NCBI GenBank assembly: GCA_946412245.1
Contig: CAMKGM010000003.1
Span: 20,823-84,822 of the forward strand
Length of the DNA: 64,000 nt
From: an uncultured Bacteroidales bacterium
GTDB lineage: Bacteria > Bacteroidota > Bacteroidia > Bacteroidales > Muribaculaceae
Direction: 5' to 3'
Positions within the stretch are counted from its first letter, which is position 1. Each line of letters starts with the position of its first letter. The notes below the pieces were generated by a model that worked only from the letters and a program-made list of their open reading frames with translations, made no database searches and was not told the DNA's origin. The translations under genes and the position numbers were made by a program. Of this stretch, positions 31,720-41,590 are shown in pieces.

Positions 31720-32706
31720 ATGCTGAACGCAAAAATAACCGGAATAGCCTCTTACATTCCCGACTATGTGCTTGACAATGAAGAGTTGTCGCGCATGGTA
31801 GACACGAGCGATGAGTGGATAACGACGCGTGTGGGAATCAAGGAACGTCGCCTGCTGAAGCAGAACGTGGGCTCATCGTATCTGGGCATCCAGGCAGTGA
31901 ACAAGCTGCTGGCCGAGACCGGCACGAAGCCTGAGGAGATTGACTTGGTGATATGCCCCACGTCGAATCCCGACTACCGTTTCCCGTCGACCGCGTCGAT
32001 TATCGCGCATGGTTGCGGCATTGACAAGGGCGGCGCGTATGCCTACGACATTCAAGCAGCTTGCGCCGGCTTTGTGGTGGGCACCTACGATGCCAAAGCC
32101 TATATCTCTGCAGGCCTCTACAAGAAGGTGATTGTGGTGTCGGCCGAGAAGATGTCGAGCATGACCAACTATGAAGACCGCGCGACTTGTCCGCTATTTG
32201 GCGACGGTGCCGGTGCCGTGCTCATGGAGCCGACCGAGGAACCCGTGGGCCTAATGGACGCTGTCATGCACGTGGACGGTAGCGGAATTGACCACTTGAT
32301 TTTCAAGGCCGGAGGTTCGGCTTTCCCCGCCACCCACGAGTCGATTGACGCTAAAGAGCACTTCATCTATCAGGAAGGTCGCGCCGTGTACAAGCACGCT
32401 GTGATTGACATGCTCACTTCGAGCCGTGACGTGATGAAGCGCAACAACTTGACCTGTGACGACATCCAGTGGTTTGTACCTCATCAGGCTAACTTGCGCA
32501 TTATTGAGGCCGTGGGCGACCGTTTGGGCATCGCTCCTGAAAAGGTGCTGGTGAACATACAGCGTGTGGGCAACACCAGCGCAGCATCCATCCCCATTTG
32601 CCTCGATGAGTACAAGCACAAACTCAAGAAGGGCGACAAGATTATCCTTACCGCCTTCGGAGCAGGCTTTACTTGGGGCGCATCATACCTCATTTGGGGA
32701 TATTAA
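31720..32706 (+). CDS. fabH: 3-oxoacyl-[acyl-carrier-protein] synthase III
   Basis: Initiates fatty acid synthesis by condensing acetyl-CoA with malonyl-ACP; 328 residues. Active-site Cys in YDIQAACAGFVVGTYDAKAY (about residue 112), His in DIQWFVPHQANLRIIEAVG, Asn in QRVGNTSAASIPICL, the usual triad. Start is ATG 31720; a TTG two codons upstream keeps the frame but is less likely. Confidence 0.95.
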   Translation: MLNAKITGIASYIPDYVLDNEELSRMVDTSDEWITTRVGIKERRLLKQNVGSSYLGIQAVNKLLAETGTKPEEIDLVICPTSNPDYRFPSTASIIAHGCGIDKGGAYAYDIQAACAGFVVGTYDAKAYISAGLYKKVIVVSAEKMSSMTNYEDRATCPLFGDGAGAVLMEPTEEPVGLMDAVMHVDGSGIDHLIFKAGGSAFPATHESIDAKEHFIYQEGRAVYKHAVIDMLTSSRDVMKRNNLTCDDIQWFVPHQANLRIIEAVGDRLGIAPEKVLVNIQRVGNTSAASIPICLDEYKHKLKKGDKIILTAFGAGFTWGASYLIWGY

Positions 32707-32791
32707 ATCGCCAGCTGGGCCGGAACACACTCACAAGAAGTCCTTCGCGCCACTACGTCAAAACGAGCGGCGAATGACTGAATAACAAGAC

Positions 32792-32841
32792 AAAAAATGC
32801 ATCAGCAACCTCTCAATACAAGCAGGGTGATGCGTTTTTTG
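32792..32841 (+). terminator. Rho-independent terminator between fabH and era
   Basis: AAAAAATGCATCA and TGATGCGTTTTTT arms separated by about 22 nt; symmetric A and T runs allow action in both directions. Confidence 0.8.
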
Positions 32842-32884
32842 TTCGTTTAAATAACAAGAACTCGACTCATTAACTACACTGACA

Positions 32885-33766
32885 ATGCATCGTGCAGGTT
32901 TTGTAAATATCGTAGGGAATCCCAATGTGGGCAAGTCAACGCTGAGCAACTTGCTTGTGGGCGAGAAACTCTCCATCATCACAAGCAAGGCGCAGACCAC
33001 CCGCCACCGCATTATGGGCATCGTGAACGGCGAGGATTACCAGATTGTGTTCAGCGACACACCGGGTGTGCTCAAGCCTAAGTTCAGGTTACAGGAAAGC
33101 ATGCTGGAGTACTCGACCGGTGCGCTGGTCGATGCCGACATCCTCCTGTATGTGACCGATGTGATTGAATCGCCCACCAAGAATCAAGAGTTTCTGGACA
33201 AGGTGGCGCGTGAGAAGATTCCCATCTTGCTGGTGATCAACAAGATTGACTTGCTCAAGGGGCAAGACGAACTGGTGGCGCTGGTGGAGCGATGGAAGGA
33301 GCTGCTACCCACGGCCGAGGTATATCCCACGAGCGCGTTGGTGAACTTCAATGTGGACCAACTCATGAAGCGCATCATCGAGTTGCTGCCTGAGAGCCCT
33401 CCCTACTTTGGCAAAGACGCTCTGACTGATCGCAACGCGCGCTTCTTTGTGACTGAGATCATTCGCGAGAAGATTTTGCTCACCTACGACAAAGAAGTTC
33501 CCTACGCCACTCAGGTGCTCGTTGAGAAATTTGACGAGACCGACACCGAGATTCACATCATGGCGGTGGTCTACGTTGAGCGTGAGAGCCAAAAAGGCAT
33601 CATCATAGGGCATCAGGGGCGCAAACTCAAGCACGTGGGCATTGATGCCCGCAAGGACATTGAGAAGTTCTTTGAGAAGCACGTGTTCCTGCAGCTGTAT
33701 GTCAAGGTTGAGAAAGACTGGCGCAACCAGGAGAAGAAACTGCGCGCCTTTGGCTATATAGAATAA
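32885..33766 (+). CDS. era: GTPase Era
   Basis: Ribosome assembly GTPase binding the 16S rRNA 3' end; 293 residues. G1 [15 protein letters not shown]2 TTRHRIMGI, G3 DTPGVL, G4 NKIDLL, G5 TSAL, then a KH domain with GIIIGHQGRKLKHVGIDAR. Only 30 bp separate it from der; the pair is probably co-transcribed. Confidence 0.96.
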   Translation: MHRAGFVNIVGNPNVGKSTLSNLLVGEKLSIITSKAQTTRHRIMGIVNGEDYQIVFSDTPGVLKPKFRLQESMLEYSTGALVDADILLYVTDVIESPTKNQEFLDKVAREKIPILLVINKIDLLKGQDELVALVERWKELLPTAEVYPTSALVNFNVDQLMKRIIELLPESPPYFGKDALTDRNARFFVTEIIREKILLTYDKEVPYATQVLVEKFDETDTEIHIMAVVYVERESQKGIIIGHQGRKLKHVGIDARKDIEKFFEKHVFLQLYVKVEKDWRNQEKKLRAFGYIE

Positions 33767-33796
33767 TTGAAAATTCATTAAAAAAGATAGAAAACT

Positions 33797-35110
33797 ATGG
33801 GAAGACTCGTTGCAATCGTAGGGCGCCCCAACGTGGGCAAGTCGACGCTGTTTAACCGACTGACTCAAACCCGTGCAGCCATCGTGAACGACACGAGTGG
33901 CACGACTCGTGACCGCCAGTATGGCAAGATGGAGTGGAACGGCATGGAGATGAGCGTGGTTGACACCGGCGGCTGGGTAGTGAACAGCGAAGACATCTTT
34001 GAAGAAGAGATTAACAAGCAGGTGGAACTCGCCATTGAGGAGGCCGACGTAATCCTGTTTTTGGTAGATATCAAGAATGGTATTACCGACCTCGATGACC
34101 ATGTTGCAGCCATCTTGCGCAAGAGCAAGAAACCGGTGATCGTGGTTACAAACAAGGCCGACAACAATGAGGGAATCTATGCCGACGCCGAATTCTACGC
34201 GCTGGGACTGGGCAAACCCTTCTCCATCTCGGCCATCAACGGTTCGGGCACAGGCGACCTGCTCGACGAGGTGGTGCGCATCATGCCCCCAAAGCAGGAA
34301 GAGACGGTTGACGAAGACATTCCGCGCTTTGCCATCGTGGGTAGGCCCAACGCCGGCAAGTCGTCGCTCATCAACGCGCTCATGGACGAGCAGCGCAACA
34401 TTGTGACCAACATAGCCGGAACAACCCGCGACAGCATTTACTCGCGCTACAACAAGTTCGGGTTCGACTTCTATCTGGTTGATACAGCGGGCATTCGCAA
34501 GAAAGCGAAGGTGAATGAGGACATAGAGTATTACTCAGTGCTGCGCAGCATTCGCGCCATTGAGTATAGCGACGTGTGCGTGCTCATAATCGACGCTACC
34601 CGCGGCATTGAGTCGCAAGACGTGAACATCTTCTCCATCATCGAGAAGAACCGCAAGGGGCTTGTGGTGCTGGTGAACAAATGGGACATCGCCGACAACA
34701 AGTCGCAGAAGTCCATTGACCACTTCATCGCCACCATTCGCGACCGCTTCGCGCCATTCACTGACTTCCCCATCATCTTCGGGTCAGCGCTGACCAAGCA
34801 GCGCATTTTCAAGGTGCTGGAGACCGCTATTGAGGTATACAAGAATCGCAAGACGATTATCCCCACCTCGCAACTCAACAATGCCATGCAGGAAATCATA
34901 GGCGAGTATCCGCCTCCTGCAGTGAAAGGTAAGTTTGTGAAAATCAAGTATGTGACGATGCTCAAGGAGGCTCGCGTGCCGTCGTTTGTATTCTTCTGCA
35001 ATCTGCCTCAGTGGATTCGTGACCCCTACAAGCGCTACTTGGAGAACCGCATACGCGAGCGCTGGAACTTGACGGGAACCCCCATCAACCTGTATTTCCG
35101 CCAGAAGTAA
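33797..35110 (+). CDS. der: GTPase Der (double GTPase)
   Basis: 50S assembly GTPase of 437 residues. Two G domains in tandem: [14 protein letters not shown] with DTGG and TNKAD, and [17 protein letters not shown] with [14 protein letters not shown] and NKWD; then a KH-like tail ending [12 protein letters not shown]. Usual family length. Terminator at 35167. Confidence 0.97.
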   Translation: MGRLVAIVGRPNVGKSTLFNRLTQTRAAIVNDTSGTTRDRQYGKMEWNGMEMSVVDTGGWVVNSEDIFEEEINKQVELAIEEADVILFLVDIKNGITDLDDHVAAILRKSKKPVIVVTNKADNNEGIYADAEFYALGLGKPFSISAINGSGTGDLLDEVVRIMPPKQEETVDEDIPRFAIVGRPNAGKSSLINALMDEQRNIVTNIAGTTRDSIYSRYNKFGFDFYLVDTAGIRKKAKVNEDIEYYSVLRSIRAIEYSDVCVLIIDATRGIESQDVNIFSIIEKNRKGLVVLVNKWDIADNKSQKSIDHFIATIRDRFAPFTDFPIIFGSALTKQRIFKVLETAIEVYKNRKTIIPTSQLNNAMQEIIGEYPPPAVKGKFVKIKYVTMLKEARVPSFVFFCNLPQWIRDPYKRYLENRIRERWNLTGTPINLYFRQK

Positions 35111-35166
35111 GGCAACATTGAATTACGATAACACGCTGACCCCTGATAGTCGGCGTGCTATAAAAA

Positions 35167-35207
35167 CAATCCGGCTGAGGATTTACTCCTCGGCCGGATT
35201 TGTTTTT
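35167..35207. terminator. Bidirectional terminator between der and tRNA-Tyr
   Basis: AATCCGGC and GCCGGATT arms, extended by GAGGA/TCCTC inside, followed on the plus strand by TTTGTTTTT. Stands between convergent der and tRNA-Tyr. Confidence 0.8.
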
Positions 35208-35208
35208 G

Positions 35209-35291
35209 TGGGTAGAGATGGATTCGAACCACCGAAGCGATGACGCAGCAGATTTACAGTCTGCCCCATTTGGCCACTCTGGAATCTACCC
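35209..35291 (-). tRNA. tRNA-Tyr (GTA)
   Basis: 83-nt class II tRNA with a long variable arm. Acceptor GGGTAGA paired with TCTACCC, anticodon arm CAGA-CTGTAAA-TCTG with GTA anticodon, T arm GGTTCGAATCC, discriminator A, no encoded CCA. Confidence 0.96.
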
Positions 35292-35370
35292 AACTGCCCT
35301 GCAAAGGTAGTAATTTCTTGGCAATCGCAAAACATTTTTGACCGTTTTCAAGCCTATTTCTCACTATTTT

Positions 35371-35401
35371 TTGTCGTTATCGCCGTTTATTGCTACATTT
35401 G
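35371..35401 (+). promoter_or_regulatory. Bacteroidota-type promoter of the following lipoprotein gene
   Basis: TTG at 35371-35373, 20 bp spacer, TACATTTG at 35394-35401, ATG 35421 follows after 19 bp. Confidence 0.75.
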
Positions 35402-35420
35402 TAACAATAAAAACCGAAAA

Positions 35421-36434
35421 ATGAAGACATCACAATTCCATAAAGTCATAGGCTTGACGGCCGTTATGCTACTCATGCTCACCGCATGTGGCAAATCGTT
35501 TAAAATTAAAGGCAACATAGGGGGAATGGCTGAGCAAAACCTGCGCATCGTCTATGCGACACCCGTGGGGGTGACTGAGCGTTGGGCCACAGCCAAGGCC
35601 AACCGCTTTGAGCTGAGGGGAGAGTCTGATGACCCCACGCTTGTCACCGTCTATGACAGCCATGGAACCTTCTTAGCTCACTTCTGGCTGGAGAACGGCG
35701 ATGTGATGAAGGTGCGCGGCACCAGCCCCGATCCTTATAGCCTTGAGGTGAAAGGCCCCGAAGTGAACGAGCGTTGGTATGACTTCATTCACAGTCATGC
35801 CGGGCAGTATGCCTCAACCGACCCTGCTGCGCTCAATAAGGCAATTGAGGACTATGTGCGCGCCAATCCTGCCGACGAGCTCTCGGCACTGCTACTGCTG
35901 TGCGATTACCGTTCAACGGCGGGTATGGCTCAGGTTACACCGCTACTCAACACGCTCAAACCCGAGGCTAAACCCGAATCGCTACTTGCCGCATGCCGAC
36001 ACATGATGGAAGCCACAAAGGCCAAGCCTGGTCGCGTGACATCGCTCCAACTCTATGACAGCAATGGCGCGGCCGCATCGTTTGTGCCCACCGCCTCGCG
36101 CGCCTCAATTCTGTATTTGTGGACCAAGCAGACTGCGAGCCTTGTGAGTGATGTGCAGACGCTCACAGAGGCTCTAAAAAACGCTCACGATGTGCAGGCG
36201 GCCGATGTGTTGCTCAGTCCCGACACAGTCTCCTGGAGCAATCTGCGCCATCAGCATTTCGCAGCCTGGAGCAAGCACTACTGGGCTCCGCAAGGGCCCA
36301 TGGACGCTTCGCTCAAGCCGCTGAAGATCTCCGTCGCTCCCACGGCTATCGTAATGGACTCGCTGGGCATAGTAACCTACGCCGGTAGCGATGTGCGACA
36401 GGCCGTGCAGGCATTAAACAAACTGATTCATTAA
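35421..36434 (+). CDS. Lipoprotein with DUF4369-like N-terminus
   Basis: 337 residues. Lipobox LMLTACG puts the lipid on Cys23. Residues 24-110 (FKIKGNIGGMAEQNLRIVY, VTVYDSHGTFLAHFWLENGD) resemble the DUF4369 domain that precedes thioredoxin-like domains in Bacteroidota. The C-terminal part keeps the fold's order (LKISVAPTAIVMDSLGIVTY) with a cis-Pro-like VAPTAIV, but no CxxC is present anywhere, so it is probably a redox-inactive thioredoxin-like lipoprotein. Ends 21 bp before comM. Confidence 0.75.
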   Translation: MKTSQFHKVIGLTAVMLLMLTACGKSFKIKGNIGGMAEQNLRIVYATPVGVTERWATAKANRFELRGESDDPTLVTVYDSHGTFLAHFWLENGDVMKVRGTSPDPYSLEVKGPEVNERWYDFIHSHAGQYASTDPAALNKAIEDYVRANPADELSALLLLCDYRSTAGMAQVTPLLNTLKPEAKPESLLAACRHMMEATKAKPGRVTSLQLYDSNGAAASFVPTASRASILYLWTKQTASLVSDVQTLTEALKNAHDVQAADVLLSPDTVSWSNLRHQHFAAWSKHYWAPQGPMDASLKPLKISVAPTAIVMDSLGIVTYAGSDVRQAVQALNKLIH

Positions 36435-36455
36435 CGCGTAAATATTGATACTTCT

Positions 36456-37997
36456 ATGTTGACAAAAACCATCAGCGCGGCAGTGCATGGCATCGATGCC
36501 ATAGCCGTTACCATTGAAGCGGCTGTTAGCCGCGGTTTCGGAATCACGATTGTGGGATTGCCCGATGCCGCTGTCAAAGAGAGTCATGAGCGTGTTAAGT
36601 GCGCCATAGTTCATGCCGGATATGAGTTCCCCCGGCAGTCGGTGGTCATCAATATGTCGCCGGCCGACATCAAAAAAGAGGGGTCGGCCTATGACTTGCC
36701 CATCGCCATTGGAATCATGGCCTGCGACGAGAAGGTGAACAGCGCCAAGCTTGACCGCTATATGATTATGGGCGAACTCTCGCTCGACGGCTCGTTACGG
36801 CCCATTAAGGGCGCGCTGCCCATGGCTATCCTTGCCCGACAAATGAAACTCGATGGCTTCATTTTGCCTGCCGACAATGCTATGGAGGCCGCCATTGTCA
36901 ACAATCTCAACGTCTATGGCGTGAAAAGCATTGACGAGGTGATTGCTTTTCTGAACGACACCATTGACCTCACACCCACCACCGTTGACACCCGCGCCGA
37001 GTTTGCACGCGCTCAAAATGCCTTTCCCTATGACTTCAGCGAGGTGCGTGGACAAGAACAAGTGAAGCGCGCCTTTGAGGTGGCTTGCGCCGGCGGGCAC
37101 AACATACTGCTCATCGGTTCGCCGGGTAGCGGCAAGTCGATGATGTCAAAGCGCTTACCGTCAATTTTGCCTCCGCTGAGCCTGAGCGAGGCACTGGAGA
37201 CCACAAAGATACATTCTGTTGCCGGAAAGTTGTCAAAGGGCACTACGCTGCTCACCATGCGGCCTTTCCGCGCGCCTCACCACACCATCTCGCCCGTGGC
37301 GCTGGTGGGTGGCGGCACCTATCCCACACCGGGCGAAATCAGTCTGGCGCATAATGGTGTGCTCTTTCTTGACGAGTTGCCGGAGTTCAATCGCAACGTG
37401 CTGGAAGTGATGCGTCAGCCGCTGGAGGACCGCGTGATTACCATCAGCCGTGCGAAGTACTCAACCGAGTATCCCGCGTCGTTCATGCTGGTAGCATCGA
37501 TGAATCCGTGCCCGTGTGGCTACTACGGGCATCCCACCAAACCCTGCGTGTGCACCGACTACCAACGCATGAACTACATGAACCGCATCAGCGGACCGCT
37601 ATTGGACCGCATCGACTTGCAGATCCAGGTGCAACCTGTGCAATTTGACGACATGGCATCGCGGCAACCGGGCGAGTCGTCTGAAGTCATACGCCAGCGT
37701 GTGATGAAGGCCCGCGCCATTCAGGAACAACGTTTCAAGGGGCATAGCGGCATCTATTGCAACGCGCAGATGACCCCCACACTGTTGCACCGATTTGCCG
37801 AACCCGATGCCGCAGGCCTGGAGCAGTTGCGGCAGGCCATGGAGCGCATGAACATGAGCGCCCGCGCCTACGACCGCATCCTCAAGGTGGCCCGCACCAT
37901 CGCCGACCTCGAAGGCAGCGACCGCGTACAGCACCACCATATCATGGAAGCCATCGGCTACCGCACCCTCGACCGCAGCAACTACTTTAATTTGTAA
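36456..37997 (+). CDS. comM: YifB/ComM family Mg-chelatase-like AAA ATPase
   Basis: 513 residues, hexameric helicase-type ATPase for branch migration in transformation. N-terminal Lon-like fold, GLPDAAVKESHERVKCAI, Walker A IGSPGSGKSMMSKRLPSIL, Walker B GVLFLDELPEF, sensor-type SMNPCPCGYYG with a Cys-rich CVCTDYQ, C-terminal RTIADLEGSD and GYRTLDRSNYFNL. The last 69 bp recur at 48465-48530 beyond the restriction island. The gene itself is intact, with its 3' end probably supplied or duplicated by the insertion. Confidence 0.95.
   Translation: MLTKTISAAVHGIDAIAVTIEAAVSRGFGITIVGLPDAAVKESHERVKCAIVHAGYEFPRQSVVINMSPADIKKEGSAYDLPIAIGIMACDEKVNSAKLDRYMIMGELSLDGSLRPIKGALPMAILARQMKLDGFILPADNAMEAAIVNNLNVYGVKSIDEVIAFLNDTIDLTPTTVDTRAEFARAQNAFPYDFSEVRGQEQVKRAFEVACAGGHNILLIGSPGSGKSMMSKRLPSILPPLSLSEALETTKIHSVAGKLSKGTTLLTMRPFRAPHHTISPVALVGGGTYPTPGEISLAHNGVLFLDELPEFNRNVLEVMRQPLEDRVITISRAKYSTEYPASFMLVASMNPCPCGYYGHPTKPCVCTDYQRMNYMNRISGPLLDRIDLQIQVQPVQFDDMASRQPGESSEVIRQRVMKARAIQEQRFKGHSGIYCNAQMTPTLLHRFAEPDAAGLEQLRQAMERMNMSARAYDRILKVARTIADLEGSDRVQHHHIMEAIGYRTLDRSNYFNL
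37929..37997 (+). repeat. Left boundary repeat of the island (3' end of comM)
   Basis: Matches 48465-48530 over its whole length with four substitutions and one 3-nt gap; the reading frame ending EAIGYRTLDRSN-FNL is the same in both. The island lies exactly between the two copies. Confidence 0.85.
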
Positions 37998-38100
37998 TGA
38001 TAATTGTGGAATAAATATACCGCCAAAATTCTGTTTTTTTCAACTGCGCCTTGTGTTGCCAAAAAGTATTTGCTATACTAAAAAAAAAGTGCTTTACAAT

Positions 38101-38131
38101 TTGGATTGTATAAATAAAACACATATCTTTG
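38101..38131 (+). promoter_or_regulatory. Promoter of the restriction island, apparently leaderless
   Basis: TTG at 38101-38103, 20 bp spacer, TATCTTTG at 38124-38131. The ATG of the first gene (38136) comes only 4 bp later, at or near the predicted transcription start. Confidence 0.7.
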
Positions 38132-38135
38132 CAGC

Positions 38136-38717
38136 ATGAAATATTTAAGTAACACAAATACTAAACACAAAGCAAGGTTGACTGAGCTTGCCAAAGTATC
38201 TTCAGGGATCTTTGCAAAAGGATCTCCTTCTGGACATATAGCATATCTGCAAGTCAAAGATTTACTGATGCCATCTCCTGAAACCACAGCGTCACGAATT
38301 GAAAACAGCCCGAAATTACGCAATTATTTATTAAATAAAGGTGATTTACTATTTGCAGGAAAGGGGGTAACCTATCTGTGTGAAGTATTTGATCTTGAAA
38401 TTCTTGCAGTTCCCTCGACAACCCTATATTCAATTAAGCTGCACTCTGACAAGATATTGCCAGATTATCTATGTTGGTACTTAAATCATCCCAAGACAGT
38501 TGCTTTCATCAAAGCATCCCAAGCTGGCACAGGCACTCCTTTGATACACAAAGCGACATTAGAAAACATTGAAATCATAATTCCAAGCAAAGAAGAGCAA
38601 CAGCAAATAGTTGAATTGTCAACCTTGCAAAAGCGAGAAAAGGAGTTGATAAACACTATAGCCGAAAAACGAGAGCAGTTGACGAATCAAATATTAATAA
38701 ATGAATTATATAAATAA
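38136..38717 (+). CDS. Half-size type I restriction specificity protein (HsdS-like)
   Basis: 193 residues with one target-recognition domain: an N-terminal TRD (LAKVSSGIFAKGSPSGHIAYLQVKDL, LLNKGDLLFAGKG) and one central-repeat helix with IIIPSKEEQQQIVELSTLQKREKELIN, the standard HsdS ending. Full HsdS proteins have two such halves, so it may dimerise or exchange TRDs with the full S subunit at 41587. Lies 5 bp before hsdM and is AT-rich like the rest of the island. Confidence 0.85.
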   Translation: MKYLSNTNTKHKARLTELAKVSSGIFAKGSPSGHIAYLQVKDLLMPSPETTASRIENSPKLRNYLLNKGDLLFAGKGVTYLCEVFDLEILAVPSTTLYSIKLHSDKILPDYLCWYLNHPKTVAFIKASQAGTGTPLIHKATLENIEIIIPSKEEQQQIVELSTLQKREKELINTIAEKREQLTNQILINELYK

Positions 38718-38722
38718 CAGAT

Positions 38723-40252
38723 ATGAAAACCAATAAAATAACACAAGAAGACATCAATCGCACCGTTTGGAAAGCATGCGACACTTTCCGCGGAGTGATT
38801 GACCCAAGTCAGTACAAAGACTATATCCTCACAATGCTATTTCTCAAGTATGTGAGCGATGTGCACAAGTCAAAATTTAATGAATATCTCGCAAAATATG
38901 AAGGAGACAAGGAAAGAGCTAAACGGGCTATGCGTCATGAACGCTTTGTTGTACCTGAAAAAAGTACATTTGATTTCTTATATGATAATAGAAAGGCGAC
39001 AAACATAGGCGAATTAATTGACGTAGCCTTGGCAGACCTTGAAGATGCCAACCGCGAGAAAATGAGCAGCGAGGATGGTAGCAGCATCTTCCGCAACATT
39101 AGCTTCAACAGCGCTAACCTGGGAGAGCCAAAAGAAAAAAATGCCCGTCTGAAGAATTTACTTCAAGACTTCAAAGAAGTTGACTTGGACGAGTCGCACC
39201 TGGAAAACAACGATATCATTGGCGATGCCTATATGTATCTCGTCTCAACGTTTGCCGGCGAAGCAGGTAAAAAGGCTGGCGACTTCTTTACTCCGGCCGA
39301 AGTGTCAACGCTGCTTGCCAAGCTAACCAAGAGCAAACCTGGCGCACGCATTTGCGATATCACTTGCGGTTCTGGATCTTTGCTTATTAAAGCCGGCAAG
39401 GAGGTGGGCAACAACAACTTTTCTCTATATGGGCAAGAAGTAAATGGCAGCACATGGGCACTGGCAATGATGAACATGTTCCTGCACGGATTTGACAATG
39501 CCGTCATACGCTGGGGCGATACCCTGCGCAATCCAAAGCTAAAAGCCAACGATAAATTGATGAAATTTGACACTGTCGTTGCCAATCCACCCTTTTCTCT
39601 TGACAAATGGGGAGCCGAGGAAGCTGCAAATGACCCTTATAACCGTTTTTGGCGAGGCATTCCTCCAAAAAGCAAGGGCGACTGGGCATTTATCAGCCAC
39701 ATGCTGGAAGTTGCCGATGACAATTGTGGCAAGGTTGGAGTCATAATTCCTCATGGTGTCCTGTTCAGAGGCGGCAGTGAAGGAAAAATCCGCAAATTTA
39801 TTCTTGAGAACGAACATACTCTAGAAGCCGTCATTGGCTTGCCCGCCAATCTATTCTACGGCACTGGAATCCCTGCGGCTATAGCCATTTTCCGTAAGGG
39901 ACGCAACTCCGATAAAGTTTTATTTATCGATGCCAGCCGTGAGTATGAGAATGGAAAGAACCAAAACAAGTTGCGCCCTCAAGATATCGACCACATAGTC
40001 ACTACCTATGAGAAATTTGTGGACGGCAAACTTGCTCCTGGCGTGGCCGAAGACAAATACGCATTTATTGCCACACCAAAGGACATCATTGAAAACGATT
40101 TTAATCTCAACATACCTCGCTATGTTGACACCTATGAGGAAGAAGCCGAAATCGACATCCCAGCAGTTCAAAAAGAGATTGAACAGCTGGAAAAAGAACT
40201 CGCTGAGGTCCAAGCTAAAATGAAAGAGTATTTGAAACAATTAGGATATTAA
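38723..40252 (+). CDS. hsdM: Type I restriction-modification methyltransferase subunit
   Basis: N6-adenine methylase, 509 residues. N-terminal HsdM bundle (VWKACDTFRGVIDPSQYKDY), SAM-binding motif ARICDITCGSGSLLIKAG near residue 210, motif IV VVANPPFSLDKWG near 287, C-terminal coiled coil EIEQLEKELAEVQAKMKEYL for S-subunit contact. Intact. Second gene of the island operon. Confidence 0.95.
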   Translation: MKTNKITQEDINRTVWKACDTFRGVIDPSQYKDYILTMLFLKYVSDVHKSKFNEYLAKYEGDKERAKRAMRHERFVVPEKSTFDFLYDNRKATNIGELIDVALADLEDANREKMSSEDGSSIFRNISFNSANLGEPKEKNARLKNLLQDFKEVDLDESHLENNDIIGDAYMYLVSTFAGEAGKKAGDFFTPAEVSTLLAKLTKSKPGARICDITCGSGSLLIKAGKEVGNNNFSLYGQEVNGSTWALAMMNMFLHGFDNAVIRWGDTLRNPKLKANDKLMKFDTVVANPPFSLDKWGAEEAANDPYNRFWRGIPPKSKGDWAFISHMLEVADDNCGKVGVIIPHGVLFRGGSEGKIRKFILENEHTLEAVIGLPANLFYGTGIPAAIAIFRKGRNSDKVLFIDASREYENGKNQNKLRPQDIDHIVTTYEKFVDGKLAPGVAEDKYAFIATPKDIIENDFNLNIPRYVDTYEEEAEIDIPAVQKEIEQLEKELAEVQAKMKEYLKQLGY

Positions 40253-40264
40253 AAAATTTATATT

Positions 40265-41590
40265 ATGAATAAGATACAATCATTATATCAAGAGTGGCTG
40301 TCACTTCAACCATTGAATGAGCAAGACCAAATACGTCTTGACCAAAAATTTATGTTGGAGTTTAATTATAACTCTAACCACATTGAAGGCAACACGTTAA
40401 CCTATGGTCAAGCAGAAATGTTGCTTATGTTTGGCAAAGTGGTTGATGAGGCTAATATGAAAGATTTGGAGGAGATGAAAGCATCCAATGTTGGCTTGAA
40501 AATGGTTAAGGAAGCCACATTAGACAAGGAGCAACATCTTACCGAATATTTTATCCGCACGCTACATAAGACATTATTAAGAGAAGACTACACCGTATAT
40601 CGGCAGCTTCCAGATGGCACCAACACATCTTACGTTGTCCATGCAGGACAATATAAGACTCGTCCAAACTCTGTCATCACTCCGACTGGCGAACGCTTTG
40701 AGTACGCCTCACCCGAAGAAACACCCGCATTAATGGCCGATTTGCTACAGTGGTACAATCAGGAAGAAGCTAAAGGAGAAATGTCACCAATAGAATTAGC
40801 TTCACTGTTTCATTACCGCTATATCCGCATCCACCCATTTGAAGATGGCAATGGCAGAATCTCCCGACTGATTGTCAACTATATTCTTTATCGTCATGGC
40901 TATCCTATGATAGTTGTGAAAAGCGATGATAAAAACAACTATCTCACAGCACTTAATCGCTGTGACATAAAAATCGGTCCGATACCCTCTGATGGTTCTC
41001 ATGCTGAATTATCGCAAATTACACCTTTTGTTGAATATATGAGCAAATGTTTGGAGAGAGCTTTAACCATAAGCATCAAGGCTGCAAAAGGAGAAAGCAT
41101 TAAGGAGGCTGATGACTGGAGGAAAAATCTCAAGCTAAAATATCGCGACAAGATTAACAAACCTGAAGTAACAGAGGAAATTAGAAAAAAAATTGTAGAT
41201 GAAGATTTTAAATCTCTTCTTCAATATATTGATAAAGAGCTATCTGAGTTTTATTCTATTTTTACTTCTGTTCAATGGGATCCATTTGTTGCAAAATGTC
41301 GTAAACTAGATGACGGTTTTTACACGTCTACCATAGATTTTTATAAAGATTTTTCATTCATAAAAACTAGTAGCTTAATTCAGATAACACTTGATATCCA
41401 ACAGTTCCAATATAAGATAACTGTGGAGCATATTAAGAATATGAGTGAAGTAATTTTATATAAAAGAGAGCTACCTTACACTGAATTTTTAACTGAAAAA
41501 GACAGAACTGACATAGTAAACATAATAGGCAATCACCTTAATCAATTTATCGAAACATTTGGTTTCACTACTACAAAAAAGAATAAATGA
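40265..41590 (+). CDS. Fic-domain protein (class II, self-inhibited)
   Basis: 441 residues. Fic core motif HPFEDGNGRISR at residues 190-201, matching HPFxDGNGRxxR, so AMP transfer or a related modification is expected. An N-terminal inhibitory helix YNSNHIEGNTLT carries SxxxEG (S37, E41, G42), the self-blocking glutamate of class II Fic enzymes. The C-terminal 200 residues are helical with a Lys-rich segment and unassigned. Fic genes between M and S are met in Bacteroidota type I loci; the target is unknown. It overlaps the following hsdS by 4 bp. Confidence 0.9.
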   Translation: MNKIQSLYQEWLSLQPLNEQDQIRLDQKFMLEFNYNSNHIEGNTLTYGQAEMLLMFGKVVDEANMKDLEEMKASNVGLKMVKEATLDKEQHLTEYFIRTLHKTLLREDYTVYRQLPDGTNTSYVVHAGQYKTRPNSVITPTGERFEYASPEETPALMADLLQWYNQEEAKGEMSPIELASLFHYRYIRIHPFEDGNGRISRLIVNYILYRHGYPMIVVKSDDKNNYLTALNRCDIKIGPIPSDGSHAELSQITPFVEYMSKCLERALTISIKAAKGESIKEADDWRKNLKLKYRDKINKPEVTEEIRKKIVDEDFKSLLQYIDKELSEFYSIFTSVQWDPFVAKCRKLDDGFYTSTIDFYKDFSFIKTSSLIQITLDIQQFQYKITVEHIKNMSEVILYKRELPYTEFLTEKDRTDIVNIIGNHLNQFIETFGFTTTKKNK

